A DNA stretch of 64,000 bases from Alloscardovia sp963543015 (GCA_963543015.1 CAUTYZ010000001.1:62001-126000); one strand, 5' to 3'. Shown: positions 51,450 through 60,117, counted from the first letter of the stretch. The notes: a model not told the origin generated them from the letters alone. Program-made: numbers and translations.

Positions 51450-52715
51450 TTACAATCTCATTAAGCTCCACTCCCCAAGCCTCGTTGCAAGCATTCGCTT
51501 ACGACGCTTCTGCTCGGCGCGGTCGACCATCGGCACATGCACGGATTTCAGTTTGCGAATTAACCTCGCACCAGCATCCTTAGCCGCCTCTGCAAAAGAA
51601 AAGCGAATAACTCGGATCCCCAGAATAGTCAAAATATTTTCACGCTCATGCTCACGAATAATTATATCTGTCGTATCCTGAGCTCCGACGTTCGCAAGCA
51701 TCTGCGGATTTTCATATTTCTCGCGCCCATCCAGCTCGGCAGCCACAAAGCCCGTTTCCCCCGACTTCGTCGTAATTTCCCACATAAAGTCGGGTCGAAT
51801 TGTCCCCGTTTGTTGTAAAGCATCCTCGTCATTTATGCCAAATTTACACAGAACATTCTCGAGATCTTTTTGCAAAATTGGCATAGTAAAGCCACCGCGA
51901 ATCATGCGACCACGGCAGAACGATTCTCCGCCATTTTCCGATTTTCCATCAACAAATTTCAGTTTAAAGAGCGTAGCAATATTCTTCCAACATCCTGCTC
52001 TTAAGCGAATAAATTCAACCATATCGCGATAACTAATATGGTAAATTTTTGCAAGTTTGTCGCAAATCTTAAGAGCATCCTCAAAAGGAAGGCGCCGCAT
52101 ACAATCAAAAATCGTCTGCTTCGGCGACGTGACCAGAATCCCATTAATGACGCCAACAAACTCGTTGATAGGAATATACATTTTCGCTAATTTTCGCGGC
52201 GATAGAACTATTTCCTCAGGCTCGTGAATTATTCCTCTCTCGATAAATTCATCAATCTTTTCTGTAGGACGCGAGAATTTTGCATAATGGAACTTAATCG
52301 GTAACCGTTTCCGATTCGCCGTTGACGTGTGCTCATCTGCGGCAAAGTGAACGTTCTCGAGGTATTTCGGACCGCTCGAACTGTCACAGGTAGCGCCCAG
52401 AAGCGCCGCGGCCGAGACCGACGAAACTGGCCAGTGCGGATGGAGCCGAGCAATTGCATAGATTTTCGCAATTGCTTTTTCGTTCGGGCTTAGCGAATTC
52501 CACAATTGGGAGTCTGCGTACAGGCCACGCACAGGCTGGGTCATGCTATCACGGGCGACTTTACGCTGCAAACGCCGACGCATATTTGCGTCCGTTGGTT
52601 TTATGAGAATTGGTTTGAAAGTTTGCGCGACCTGTGTGTGCGAGGCATTCGCGGGGACATTCGCAGTCTGTACGTTCTCAGTCTGTACGTTCGCAGAGGG
52701 ATTCATAGCGTTCAT
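51450..52715 (-). CDS. AbiEi-like protein with C-terminal DUF559-type nuclease fold
   Basis: A 421-residue protein. The first 35 residues are a repeat-like Asn/Val/Gln tail; about 55-115 resembles an AbiEi-type winged-helix start (RGLYADSQLWNSLSPNEKAIAKIYAIARLH is split by a family-typical charged turn). The C-terminal part has RPDFMWEI, AAELDGREKYENPQML and a late ILGIRVIRFSF strand, the Asp...Glu-x-Asp-Gly pattern of DUF559/Vsr-like PD-(D/E)xK nucleases. Such proteins are frequent accessory genes in bifidobacteria, often labelled abortive-infection or toxin-antitoxin related. No AbiEii partner is next to it. Start ribosome binding site is weak. Confidence 0.65.
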   Translation of the reverse strand: MNAMNPSANVQTENVQTANVPANASHTQVAQTFKPILIKPTDANMRRRLQRKVARDSMTQPVRGLYADSQLWNSLSPNEKAIAKIYAIARLHPHWPVSSVSAAALLGATCDSSSGPKYLENVHFAADEHTSTANRKRLPIKFHYAKFSRPTEKIDEFIERGIIHEPEEIVLSPRKLAKMYIPINEFVGVINGILVTSPKQTIFDCMRRLPFEDALKICDKLAKIYHISYRDMVEFIRLRAGCWKNIATLFKLKFVDGKSENGGESFCRGRMIRGGFTMPILQKDLENVLCKFGINDEDALQQTGTIRPDFMWEITTKSGETGFVAAELDGREKYENPQMLANVGAQDTTDIIIREHERENILTILGIRVIRFSFAEAAKDAGARLIRKLKSVHVPMVDRAEQKRRKRMLATRLGEWSLMRL

Positions 52716-52948
52716 ATGCTAATTTTCGGGCAAACTACCTCGAAACAACGACTTTTAAAATCAATGTGAACGAATGTGAAAACACGCCCGATTTTCTCCG
52801 GGGTCATAGTCTGCATTTTGCAAAAAACGACCATGAAAGCACCACGAAGGAGATCTCAGGAGGGGCCAACTTTCGATGGGTAATTTGCGTCCGAACTTCC
52901 AGGGCAGAAATACTGGGTAATCTATCAAGCAATCAGACGTCTAACTAC

Positions 52949-53025
52949 TTTTTTGCTATTTGGTACCGCTTTTATCCGAGTTATCGAGCTAAGTTTGTTC
53001 CCCGATGGCACCTTTCTGCAAAAAA
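52949..53025. repeat. Paired-arm intergenic repeat, copy 13
   Basis: Left arm 52949-52967 (TTTTTTGCTATTTGGTACC); right arm 53005-53025 (ATGGCACCTTTCTGCAAAAA). Confidence 0.8.
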
Positions 53026-53156
53026 CGGTTTTCAGCTTTCGCCCGACATGAAGCAACCAATTTTCCCAATATATTTCTACGAACAAATCAACTATAATTG
53101 AAGTAAGTTCTTTGCAGATAATAGCTTGACACGATGCCTGCGAAATTTTAAAACGG

Positions 53157-53231
53157 TTTTTTGCAAGTTGATTCCATCAAATTATCCGTTTTCAAGTTCA
53201 AACCATCAGATATGGAAGCTACCTGCAAAAA
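53157..53231. repeat. Paired-arm intergenic repeat, copy 14
   Basis: Left arm 53157-53177 (TTTTTTGCAAGTTGATTCCA then T); right arm 53212-53231 (ATGGAAGCTACCTGCAAAAA). The left C-to-T and the right C-to-A changes fall in the inner box. Confidence 0.82.
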
Positions 53232-53269
53232 CCTAATGAGATTAGTAAGAAGAGGGAGGCATCGTTGCC

Positions 53270-53452
53270 ATGTTTTTACCAATTATGTTGATTTATTGGC
53301 TTGGTTTTACAGGAATCATTCTTTTCCCGTGGTTCTTCTTCGCAAAAAAGTGGTCGAAGGTCGTTCGGGGAATCTATATAGCATTATTCATCGCAGCTCA
53401 GATACTGTGCATTACTTGGGTTTCGACGTCCAGTATTGTTCCGCTCCCGTAA
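53270..53452 (+). CDS. Possible small two-helix membrane protein
   Basis: A 60-residue open frame, MFLPIMLIYWLGFTGIILFP at the start, with two hydrophobic helices (about 3-24 and 34-53) joined by a basic loop (KKWSKVVRG). GGGAGG lies 11 bp upstream of the ATG, slightly far. It sits between paired-arm repeat copies 14 and 15. No family recognised. Its composition fits a real small membrane protein, but this is a short frame and could be chance. Confidence 0.42.
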   Translation: MFLPIMLIYWLGFTGIILFPWFFFAKKWSKVVRGIYIALFIAAQILCITWVSTSSIVPLP

Positions 53453-53802
53453 TTTACTCACTTGGATCAAAAGCTTCCGATATAAATCTGCCAAATCTGC
53501 CATTTAGTATCAGAGGAGCTTCGGAGTGACTTCACGCAGATTCGGAGTGGATTCTGATTAGATCCGGAATAACTTACGAGTCATTTCAGATCCACTTCAA
53601 AGGAGTTTTTAACGACCTAGTCCGAGGTCAGGAAGAATCCGCCTTCCCATTTTTTGCGAAAGTGTGCCATCCATAAACCATATGGATGGCACACTCCCTA
53701 TAAAAGCAGTATCAACCTGCAAAAAATCCCGCAAGCAGCAAAATCCGCCACTTTGCCACTTACTCTTCTCGCAAGCTTGCCTTTTATTTCCCCTATGCAC
53801 CC
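53453..53802. other. Intergenic region with paired-arm repeat 15
   Basis: 350 bp between the small membrane protein and convergent gmk; contains repeat copy 15 with its nested perfect hairpin. Confidence 0.6.
53651..53726. repeat. Paired-arm intergenic repeat, copy 15, with nested hairpin
   Basis: Left arm 53651-53671 (TTTTTTGCGAAAGTGTGCCA then T); right end TATCAACCTGCAAAAAA to 53726. Inside, AGTGTGCCATCCATA (53662-53676) and TATGGATGGCACACT (53682-53696) form a perfect 15-bp stem with a 5-nt loop. Confidence 0.85.
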
Positions 53803-54390
53803 CTACTCGGTGCGCATTGCGGATTCGAAAACGCCCCACAATTCACGAGCTGCGCGCTCAACTTCGTCGTTGACGATAACGACGTCGAATTCACTTTGCA
53901 GTTCAAGCTCGTGCCGTGCAGTTTCCAAACGACGCTTTTGTTGCTCTTCCGTCTCAGTTCCGCGTCCCTTGAGTCGCGCTTCCAGCTCTTCAAAACTTGG
54001 CGGAGCAAGAAAGACGAATACTGGATCCAAACCTAATTCCTGAGCACGCGCCTTAACAAGGTGCACACCCTGCACGTCAATTTCCAGCATCGATGGAGTC
54101 CCCGCTTTTAAATGCTCAATAACCGGCCCCGCTGGAGTTCCATAGTGATGTTTTCCATGAACGACAGCCGTTTCAAGGAATTCTCCGCGCTCTTCCATTG
54201 CCAGGAATTCCGGCTCTGTCATGAAGAAATAATTCACTCCATCTTCTTCACCTGGACGAGGATCACGCGTTGTCGCAGAAACGCTAAGCCAGATGTTTGG
54301 ATGGTCTTCGAATAATTTCTTTTCAACTGTTCCCTTGCCCACTGCTGTTGGCCCTGCAAGCACAACGAGACGATTCGCATTTTCACTCAT
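53803..54390 (-). CDS. gmk: Guanylate kinase
   Basis: A 195-residue kinase converting GMP to GDP. P-loop GPTAVGKGTVEKKL at the start, the GMP-binding segment SATTRDPRPGEEDGVNYFFM, and MLEIDVQGVHLVK are all present; length is normal. The ATG at 54390 (MSENANR) is preferred over a GTG three codons upstream. The usual neighbour rpoZ is 13.7 kb away, separated by the accessory region, and carB is separated by the peptide/MFS cassette. Confidence 0.95.
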   Translation of the reverse strand: MSENANRLVVLAGPTAVGKGTVEKKLFEDHPNIWLSVSATTRDPRPGEEDGVNYFFMTEPEFLAMEERGEFLETAVVHGKHHYGTPAGPVIEHLKAGTPSMLEIDVQGVHLVKARAQELGLDPVFVFLAPPSFEELEARLKGRGTETEEQQKRRLETARHELELQSEFDVVIVNDEVERAARELWGVFESAMRTE

Positions 54391-54588
54391 ACCGTTCACT
54401 TTACTCGAAGCATGGGAACGGCAAACAACACGGAACTCTCCCCAGATTGCATTTATTATATCTGTATCGGAATGGTATTTTGATTATGAACATTATTCGC
54501 CATCTCATTATTTGAAACATTAATAATCAGAAAAAAATACTCATGTAACCTGAATTTTGCAGCTCAAATATTACGCAAGGAGGCGGAA

Positions 54589-54678
54589 ATGAATAAGACA
54601 CATGCTACACGAGGTGGAATTAATCCTCGCCCACGCCCATTCCCACCTAAAGAAAATTTCATATACCGTAATCCTTAG
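54589..54678 (+). CDS. 29-residue proline/arginine-rich peptide (possible antimicrobial precursor or arrest leader)
   Basis: A short gene with an excellent ribosome binding site (CAAGGAGGCGGAA before ATG). The peptide is MNKTHATRGG followed by INPRPRPFPPKENFIYRNP. The Gly-Gly at 9-10 looks like a double-glycine cleavage point, leaving a 19-residue tail with PRPRP and a C-terminal IYRNP. This resembles insect proline-rich antimicrobial peptides that bind the ribosomal tunnel, such as oncocin (VDKPPYLPRPRPPRRIYNR) and pyrrhocoricin. It stops 12 bp before the next gene, which is followed by an MFS exporter. Alternatively it may be a leader peptide that stalls ribosomes to control the exporter. 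The gene is seen in sequence; both functions are inference. Confidence 0.7.
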   Translation: MNKTHATRGGINPRPRPFPPKENFIYRNP

Positions 54679-54690
54679 AGAGATAAGAAC

Positions 54691-55179
54691 ATGCCTTCAT
54701 ATGAAGAAATGTTCGACGAGTATGTGAGGTCTAGTGCAGAATATTGCTGTGATTTATTTAAGACAGCAGAGCTTTTTTTCGCAGCAAATTCTGCACTGGA
54801 GTCTATTATCGCCGAACATAACACTCCATCAATAAATTTAACTAGCCAAGTCAGGGAAACCTTTTCCATATGCCACTTTGCCGCATTGAAAACGTTTAAA
54901 TCATTAAAATATTTTAAACACGTACATTTAGATATGCCTGGAGACCAGCTTATCATTGACTTTCAAGATCAAATGAATTCATTGCAAAAAGTAATATCTA
55001 CCACATCTAAAATCGTACAGTTATTTGACACAGTAAATACAGAAGATAATCTCCAAAATTATATTTGGGAAAATGATAATTTTACCCGCTACTTCACAGA
55101 AACCGCTGAAGCGATATCTTCTGCTATTTTGTGGCAGTGCTCATTTGCAAAGAAGGCCAACCTTGACGCAACTCTTTAG
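54691..55179 (+). CDS. Unknown helical protein of the peptide/MFS cassette
   Basis: A 162-residue, mostly alpha-helical, soluble protein with no signal peptide and no family I recognise. It contains CC near residue 19, a Phe/Tyr-rich middle (SLKYFKHVHLDMPGDQLIIDF) and no obvious catalytic motif. Base composition is clearly AT-richer than its neighbours (about one third GC in several stretches), suggesting recent acquisition. The ATG follows an AGAGA sequence 12 bp after the peptide gene, and its end overlaps the start of the MFS gene by 17 bp. By position it could be an immunity, maturation or regulatory protein. Confidence 0.7.
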   Translation: MPSYEEMFDEYVRSSAEYCCDLFKTAELFFAANSALESIIAEHNTPSINLTSQVRETFSICHFAALKTFKSLKYFKHVHLDMPGDQLIIDFQDQMNSLQKVISTTSKIVQLFDTVNTEDNLQNYIWENDNFTRYFTETAEAISSAILWQCSFAKKANLDATL

Positions 55180-56494
55180 AACTTTCCGCAACTATTGGCA
55201 ACTTGCCATCAGTGATCTCTTCTCCGTATACGCGACATCGGTCGCTGAAACCACCATCCAGTTGTGGTTACTTAGTTCACTCTTAGTCGGATTCGCTGAT
55301 TCCAGCCGATATCTGACCATCTATCTCACCATTAGCTCGATAAGCACACTCGTGACCGGACTGTTCTCCGGAGCAATTGGCGAGCGAGCGGGAGTTTTAC
55401 GCACGATAATCTACGCATGCTCGACTCGAATAATCGCTGGTCTGCTGATTATCGCTACGATTTATATTTCTGGTAATTTCTCTATCGTTTCAGCAAATAC
55501 ATCCTTCTGGATTCTCACTACACTTGTCGTTATTACGACTGGCTCTGATACGTTCTATTCTCCAGCGGTGACATCATTCATTAACAAAGTCACCGATCCG
55601 GACAAACTCATCGACGTTCTCTCACTGATGAGACTTATCAGTCTTCTCGGTACTCTCATCGGCCCGGCAATTGCTGGTTTTGCTGGTTCGAGTAACGCAT
55701 ATATCCCGATTTTGTTTACCGAGAGCATCTCTTTGGTTATCGCAATTATGCTCGTCGTCCTCGTGTCGAAGAAGCACGCGGAATTCGAATTGACAACCTC
55801 GGGCAGCTACGAAACCGCAAGCACCAACGATTCCTCCCCGCCCCCCCAAGACCCCGACGCCTCCCCACTCGTCACTTTTTTGCACGAATGGCTCGACGGG
55901 CTCAAGACCTTCGCTCATACCTCTACGTATCGTCTACTCTTCCCGTTCGCACTCTTCGAGGCGCTCGCATCCACAGCAATCGGTTTCGCCGTTATCCTGT
56001 TCTTCACAAACGTGCTCGACGATGCCGCAAGTTACGGCTGGTGCCTGAGTGCCATGTCATTGGGCTACGCGATAAGCTACGCCATCGCTCCTCGAATTGC
56101 CGAACGCATGAGTTTTGGGTCGATGCTCATGTTGTCATATTCGCTCATCATCGTATCATTATTAGGACTTGCTTTTTCACCCAATGGACTCGCCGCAGTC
56201 TTCTTCGGTTTCTGCTTCTCCTTCTCACAAGCAATTATTAGCCCGTCATTCCAAGCTGTCCTTGTACGCGCAGTAGATGAATCACTCGTCAGTCAAGTTA
56301 TCTCGGTATTTATCTCTGTCGTCACAGCGATTGGTGCTGTAAGCTACTCCTTGTGGAACTTCATCTATACTCTTCCGGCGCCGCAGGGAATTTCGCATGA
56401 ATCGATAGTGCTTTTAGGCGCAGTTCTGCTGTATGTAATTATGCTCATACTGTGCCTATCCAGCAGGAAAATACGTGATCTCAAGGTCGAATAA
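55163..56494 (+). CDS. MFS exporter (macrolide-efflux-like, DHA3 type)
   Basis: A 443-residue, 12-helix major facilitator. The start TTG at 55163 (MTQLFRTFRNYWQLAISDLF) has AAGAAGG six bases upstream, inside the end of the preceding gene. The sequence resembles the DHA3/MefA group: N-terminal NYWQLAISDLFSVYATSVAE, GAIGERAGVLRTI between helices 2 and 3, SPAVTSFINKVTDPDKLIDVLSLMR before helix 5, and a charged central loop (about 215-250) with a poly-Pro/Asp stretch. These pumps export macrolides or peptides. In this cassette it is the likely exporter or self-resistance pump. GC is higher than in the two upstream genes. Confidence 0.85.
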   Translation: MTQLFRTFRNYWQLAISDLFSVYATSVAETTIQLWLLSSLLVGFADSSRYLTIYLTISSISTLVTGLFSGAIGERAGVLRTIIYACSTRIIAGLLIIATIYISGNFSIVSANTSFWILTTLVVITTGSDTFYSPAVTSFINKVTDPDKLIDVLSLMRLISLLGTLIGPAIAGFAGSSNAYIPILFTESISLVIAIMLVVLVSKKHAEFELTTSGSYETASTNDSSPPPQDPDASPLVTFLHEWLDGLKTFAHTSTYRLLFPFALFEALASTAIGFAVILFFTNVLDDAASYGWCLSAMSLGYAISYAIAPRIAERMSFGSMLMLSYSLIIVSLLGLAFSPNGLAAVFFGFCFSFSQAIISPSFQAVLVRAVDESLVSQVISVFISVVTAIGAVSYSLWNFIYTLPAPQGISHESIVLLGAVLLYVIMLILCLSSRKIRDLKVE

Positions 56495-56528
56495 AGCAGC
56501 AAAAATAAATCTCCCCGACAAATACTGA

Positions 56529-56568
56529 GTGGGGGGGAGCTGTTCATCCTCGAACAGCTCCCCCCCCA
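56529..56568. terminator. Hairpin between MFS gene and carB
   Basis: GTGGGGGGGAGCTGTTC pairs with GAACAGCTCCCCCCCCAC across a 6-nt loop (7 G against 8 C). Shared by two converging genes. Confidence 0.8.
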
Positions 56569-56587
56569 CGCCACGTTACGTGGCTAC

Positions 56588-59500
56588 CTACTGCCCCTGC
56601 TGATCCAATTCGCGCAATCGCTCAGCGTGCTCTTGAATAGATGCGATATCGTAATCCGCACTCTTCACAGCCTCAATTGCCATCAAAGCTGCAAGGAACT
56701 CTGTAGCCGTGGTAAATTGTGGCAAGTCTGCCGCAATTGCCGCTGCTCGGATGGAGTATCCGTCTGCGCGAGAGCTACGAGAGCTTGGCGTATTCAAAAT
56801 CAGGTCAATCTTACCGTCTTCGATAAGTTCGACGACGTTCTTGCCAATGCTTCCCTTGCCTGCCACGCGCCTCATCTGGTCAGTGCCATCTGCGCCTTGA
56901 GTTCGCGTCAACTTATCGACGACTTGTACATCGATTCCGTAGCGACGCAAAACGGATGCTGTACCTTCAGTTGCGAGAAGCTTGAATCCGAGGTCAAGCA
57001 AGCGAGCCGCCATCAATGGAAGTTGGCGCTTGTCCGTGTCGTTGACGGAGATAAACGCATTGCCGCCCGAAGGCAAACCTGTCTCATACGCAGCAATCTG
57101 GCTCTTTGCGAACGCATGTGGGAAGTCGCGGTCAAAGCCCATAACCTCACCTGTCGAGCGCATTTCAGGCCCCAAAATCACGTCGACAGTTCGGCCAGCC
57201 TCAGTGCGGAAACGTTTGAATGGAAGAACTGCTTCCTTCACAGCCACTGGCTGCCCTGGGCGAATATCGCCGCCATCGCCTTCTGGCAAGAGCAGTCCCA
57301 GTCGACGTGATTCAGCAATGCTCTCCCCTGCCATGATGCGAGCCGCAGCCTTCGCAAGTGCTGTACCCGTTGCCTTGGAAGCAAATGGAACTGTACGAGA
57401 TGCGCGAGGATTCGCCTCGATGACGTACAAAGTATTGCTCATGAATGCAAACTGAACGTTGATAAGCCCCTGCACTCCAACGCCTTCAGCAATTGCCAGA
57501 GTCGCCTCACGCAAACGCTGGATCTGCGAGTCAGATAAGGTATTTGGAGGAAGAACGCATGCAGCATCACCAGAGTGCACACCTGCCTCTTCAATGTGCT
57601 CCATAATTCCGCCGACATACAATTCAGTGCCGTCGTACAATGCATCGACGTCCACCTCAATAGCATCCGACAGGAACTTATCGATAAGCAAAGGCGAAGG
57701 CAAGCGTCCAGAAACAACACGATCTGCCTGAGCTTCCTTCAAAGCACGGCCGACGTATTCCTTCAGCTGTGAATCTTCGAAGACGATTTCCATACCACGT
57801 CCACCCAAAACGTACGATGGGCGCACGAGTACTGGGTATCCAATGGAATGAGCTGCTTCTACAGCCTCTTCATAGGACAGAGCAGTTCCATAACGTGGCG
57901 CATTCAATCCCTTTTCTTCGAGAATTTCGCCAAAGAGTTCGCGGTTTTCTGCTAAATCGATGGATTCAGGAGTTGTACCCAAAATTGGCACACCTGCTGC
58001 CTTCAAACGTGCAGCAAGAGACAGTGGTGTTTGACCACCCAGCTGAACGATGATACCCTTTACAGGACCTTGCTTCAATTCTGCCTGGTAAATTTCCAAA
58101 ACATCTTCAAAGGTCAGCGGTTCAAAGTACAAACGGTCAGAGATATCATAATCGGTCGACACTGTTTCAGGATTGCAATTGACCATAATTGTGTCGTACG
58201 TTTTGCCCAATTCCTGTACTGCGTGAACGCAAGTGTAATCGAATTCGATACCTTGTCCGATACGGTTTGGACCAGATCCAAGGATAATAACAGCCTCACG
58301 GTCGCGCTTCTTAAGCTCAGTTTCGTCCGCATACGTTGAGTAATAGTATGGCGTTACTGCATCGAATTCCGCTGCGCATGTATCGACTGTCTTATAGACA
58401 GGGCGAATTCCATAATTCTTACGCAATTCACGAATGACGTCCTCGCCTTGATCGCCCAGTCCTCGCAAGTGAGAAATCTGGACATCTGACAGACCAGCCT
58501 TCTTTGCCTTTCGCAGCAATTCTGGACTCAAAGCTTCAGCAGACTTTACTTCCAAAGCAGTAGCATTGATACGCATCAATTGGTCGATGAACCATGGATC
58601 AATCTTGGTCGCATCAAAAATCTGCTCCAGCGTTGCTCCACCCCAAATAGCGCGCATAACTTGCAGATAACGGTGCTCAGTTGGGACGGAAATCTCTTCC
58701 AAAAGCTGTGCGACTTCTTCCTGAGCTGGCACTGGACCATCCCAATTGAAACCAGCATGACGCTTATCGATAGAGCGCATTGCCTTGCCCAAGGATTCCT
58801 GGAAGTTTCCAGCCAAAGCCATCGCTTCACCGACAGACTTCATGGATGTCGTCAGCGTCGTGTCAGCTCCTGGGAACTTTTCAAATGCGAAACGAGGAAT
58901 CTTCGTTACCACGTAATCAATTGTTGGCTCGAAGCTTGCAGGAGTTGTCTCAGTAATATCGTTTTGGATTTCGTCGAGAGTATATCCCAGCGCCAGCTTT
59001 GCAGCAATTTTCGCAATTGGGTAGCCAGTTGCCTTCGAAGCCAAAGCTGAGGAACGGGATACTCGAGGATTCATCTCGATAACCACGATTCGTCCGTTGC
59101 GTGGGTTGATAGCAAACTGGATATTGCATCCACCAGTATCTACTCCAACGCCACGGATAATAGCGATACCGATATCGCGCAGCTTCTGATATTCACGATC
59201 GGTCAATGTGAAGACTGGAGCGACGGTAATTGAGTCACCCGTATGCACGCCCACAGGATCAACGTTCTCAATTGGGCAAACGACGACCACGTTATCCTTG
59301 CGATCGCGCATGAGCTCGAGCTCGTATTCCTTCCATCCTTCGAGGCCTTCCTCAATCAAAACTTCGTTCGTTGGCGAGTAGTGCAAACCTGCGCCTGCAA
59401 TGCGGTGCAAATCCTCGATATTTCGAGCGATACCCGAACCGAGACCACCCATGGTGAAGCTTGGACGAACGACGACAGGATAGCCCAATTCATCATTGAC

Positions 59501-59974
59501 GATATGCTCAACTTCTTCCATAGAATGAGCGATGAAAGATCGCGCAGAATCGCCACCTGCCTGCTTGACAACTTCCTTGAAGAGCTCACGGTCTTCACCG
59601 CGATCAATTGCTTCCAAAGAAGCGCCGATGAGTTCGACATTATACTTTTCGAGAACTCCTGCTTCACCCAGTGCAATTGCTGCGTTCAATGCTGTCTGAC
59701 CGCCAAGAGTTGGAAGCAAAGCATCTGGACGTTCTTTTGCGATAATGCGTTCCAAAATTGGGACAGACAATGGCTCGATATATGTCGCATCAGCCATTTC
59801 AGGATCAGTCATAATTGTTGCTGGGTTGGAATTGACGAGGATAACGCGCACGCCTTCTTCGCGCAAAACTCGGCAAGCCTGAGTACCCGAGTAGTCAAAT
59901 TCTGCCGCCTGACCAATGACGATAGGACCGGAACCGATAACCATAACGGATGTGATGTCTGTACGCTTTGGCAT
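56588..59974 (-). CDS. carB: Carbamoyl-phosphate synthase large subunit
   Basis: A 1128-residue enzyme that makes carbamoyl phosphate for pyrimidine and arginine synthesis. Two homologous ATP-grasp halves each begin with a GSGP-IGQ-EFDYSG-type motif (MVIGSGPIVIGQAAEFDYSG at the start and ILGSGPNRIGQGIEFDYTC midway). The C-terminal MGS-like allosteric domain covers about the last 140 residues. Length is slightly over the E. coli enzyme (1073). AAAGGAAAA precedes the ATG. It is downstream of carA with a 143-bp gap; pyrimidine genes are not adjacent. Confidence 0.96.
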   Translation of the reverse strand: MPKRTDITSVMVIGSGPIVIGQAAEFDYSGTQACRVLREEGVRVILVNSNPATIMTDPEMADATYIEPLSVPILERIIAKERPDALLPTLGGQTALNAAIALGEAGVLEKYNVELIGASLEAIDRGEDRELFKEVVKQAGGDSARSFIAHSMEEVEHIVNDELGYPVVVRPSFTMGGLGSGIARNIEDLHRIAGAGLHYSPTNEVLIEEGLEGWKEYELELMRDRKDNVVVVCPIENVDPVGVHTGDSITVAPVFTLTDREYQKLRDIGIAIIRGVGVDTGGCNIQFAINPRNGRIVVIEMNPRVSRSSALASKATGYPIAKIAAKLALGYTLDEIQNDITETTPASFEPTIDYVVTKIPRFAFEKFPGADTTLTTSMKSVGEAMALAGNFQESLGKAMRSIDKRHAGFNWDGPVPAQEEVAQLLEEISVPTEHRYLQVMRAIWGGATLEQIFDATKIDPWFIDQLMRINATALEVKSAEALSPELLRKAKKAGLSDVQISHLRGLGDQGEDVIRELRKNYGIRPVYKTVDTCAAEFDAVTPYYYSTYADETELKKRDREAVIILGSGPNRIGQGIEFDYTCVHAVQELGKTYDTIMVNCNPETVSTDYDISDRLYFEPLTFEDVLEIYQAELKQGPVKGIIVQLGGQTPLSLAARLKAAGVPILGTTPESIDLAENRELFGEILEEKGLNAPRYGTALSYEEAVEAAHSIGYPVLVRPSYVLGGRGMEIVFEDSQLKEYVGRALKEAQADRVVSGRLPSPLLIDKFLSDAIEVDVDALYDGTELYVGGIMEHIEEAGVHSGDAACVLPPNTLSDSQIQRLREATLAIAEGVGVQGLINVQFAFMSNTLYVIEANPRASRTVPFASKATGTALAKAAARIMAGESIAESRRLGLLLPEGDGGDIRPGQPVAVKEAVLPFKRFRTEAGRTVDVILGPEMRSTGEVMGFDRDFPHAFAKSQIAAYETGLPSGGNAFISVNDTDKRQLPLMAARLLDLGFKLLATEGTASVLRRYGIDVQVVDKLTRTQGADGTDQMRRVAGKGSIGKNVVELIEDGKIDLILNTPSSRSSRADGYSIRAAAIAADLPQFTTATEFLAALMAIEAVKSADYDIASIQEHAERLRELDQQGQ

Positions 59975-60117
59975 AGATTTTCCTTTAATTGTGTTCTTTA
60001 CGTTCTTACTCGTTCTTAACGTTCTTCATTACGTGTGCTGAATGCGTTCTGCATTCTGAGAAATTTCTAGAATGCGGATCATACGTAACTGTTAGTCGTG
60101 GTCGTTATGCGCGACAG

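Larger units (their letters stand above)
52716..53269. other. Intergenic region with two paired-arm repeats
   Basis: 554 bp upstream of the AbiEi-like gene, with repeat copies 13 and 14 and no gene with a convincing start. Confidence 0.6.

Noticed and set aside
52766..53101. 111-codon frame upstream of the AbiEi-like gene
   Set aside because: It covers repeat copy 13 and has an improbable composition with no ribosome binding site.
42465..53726. Spaced repeats as a CRISPR array
   Set aside because: The arms are inverted rather than direct, spacing is irregular at the kilobase scale, and no cas genes are present.
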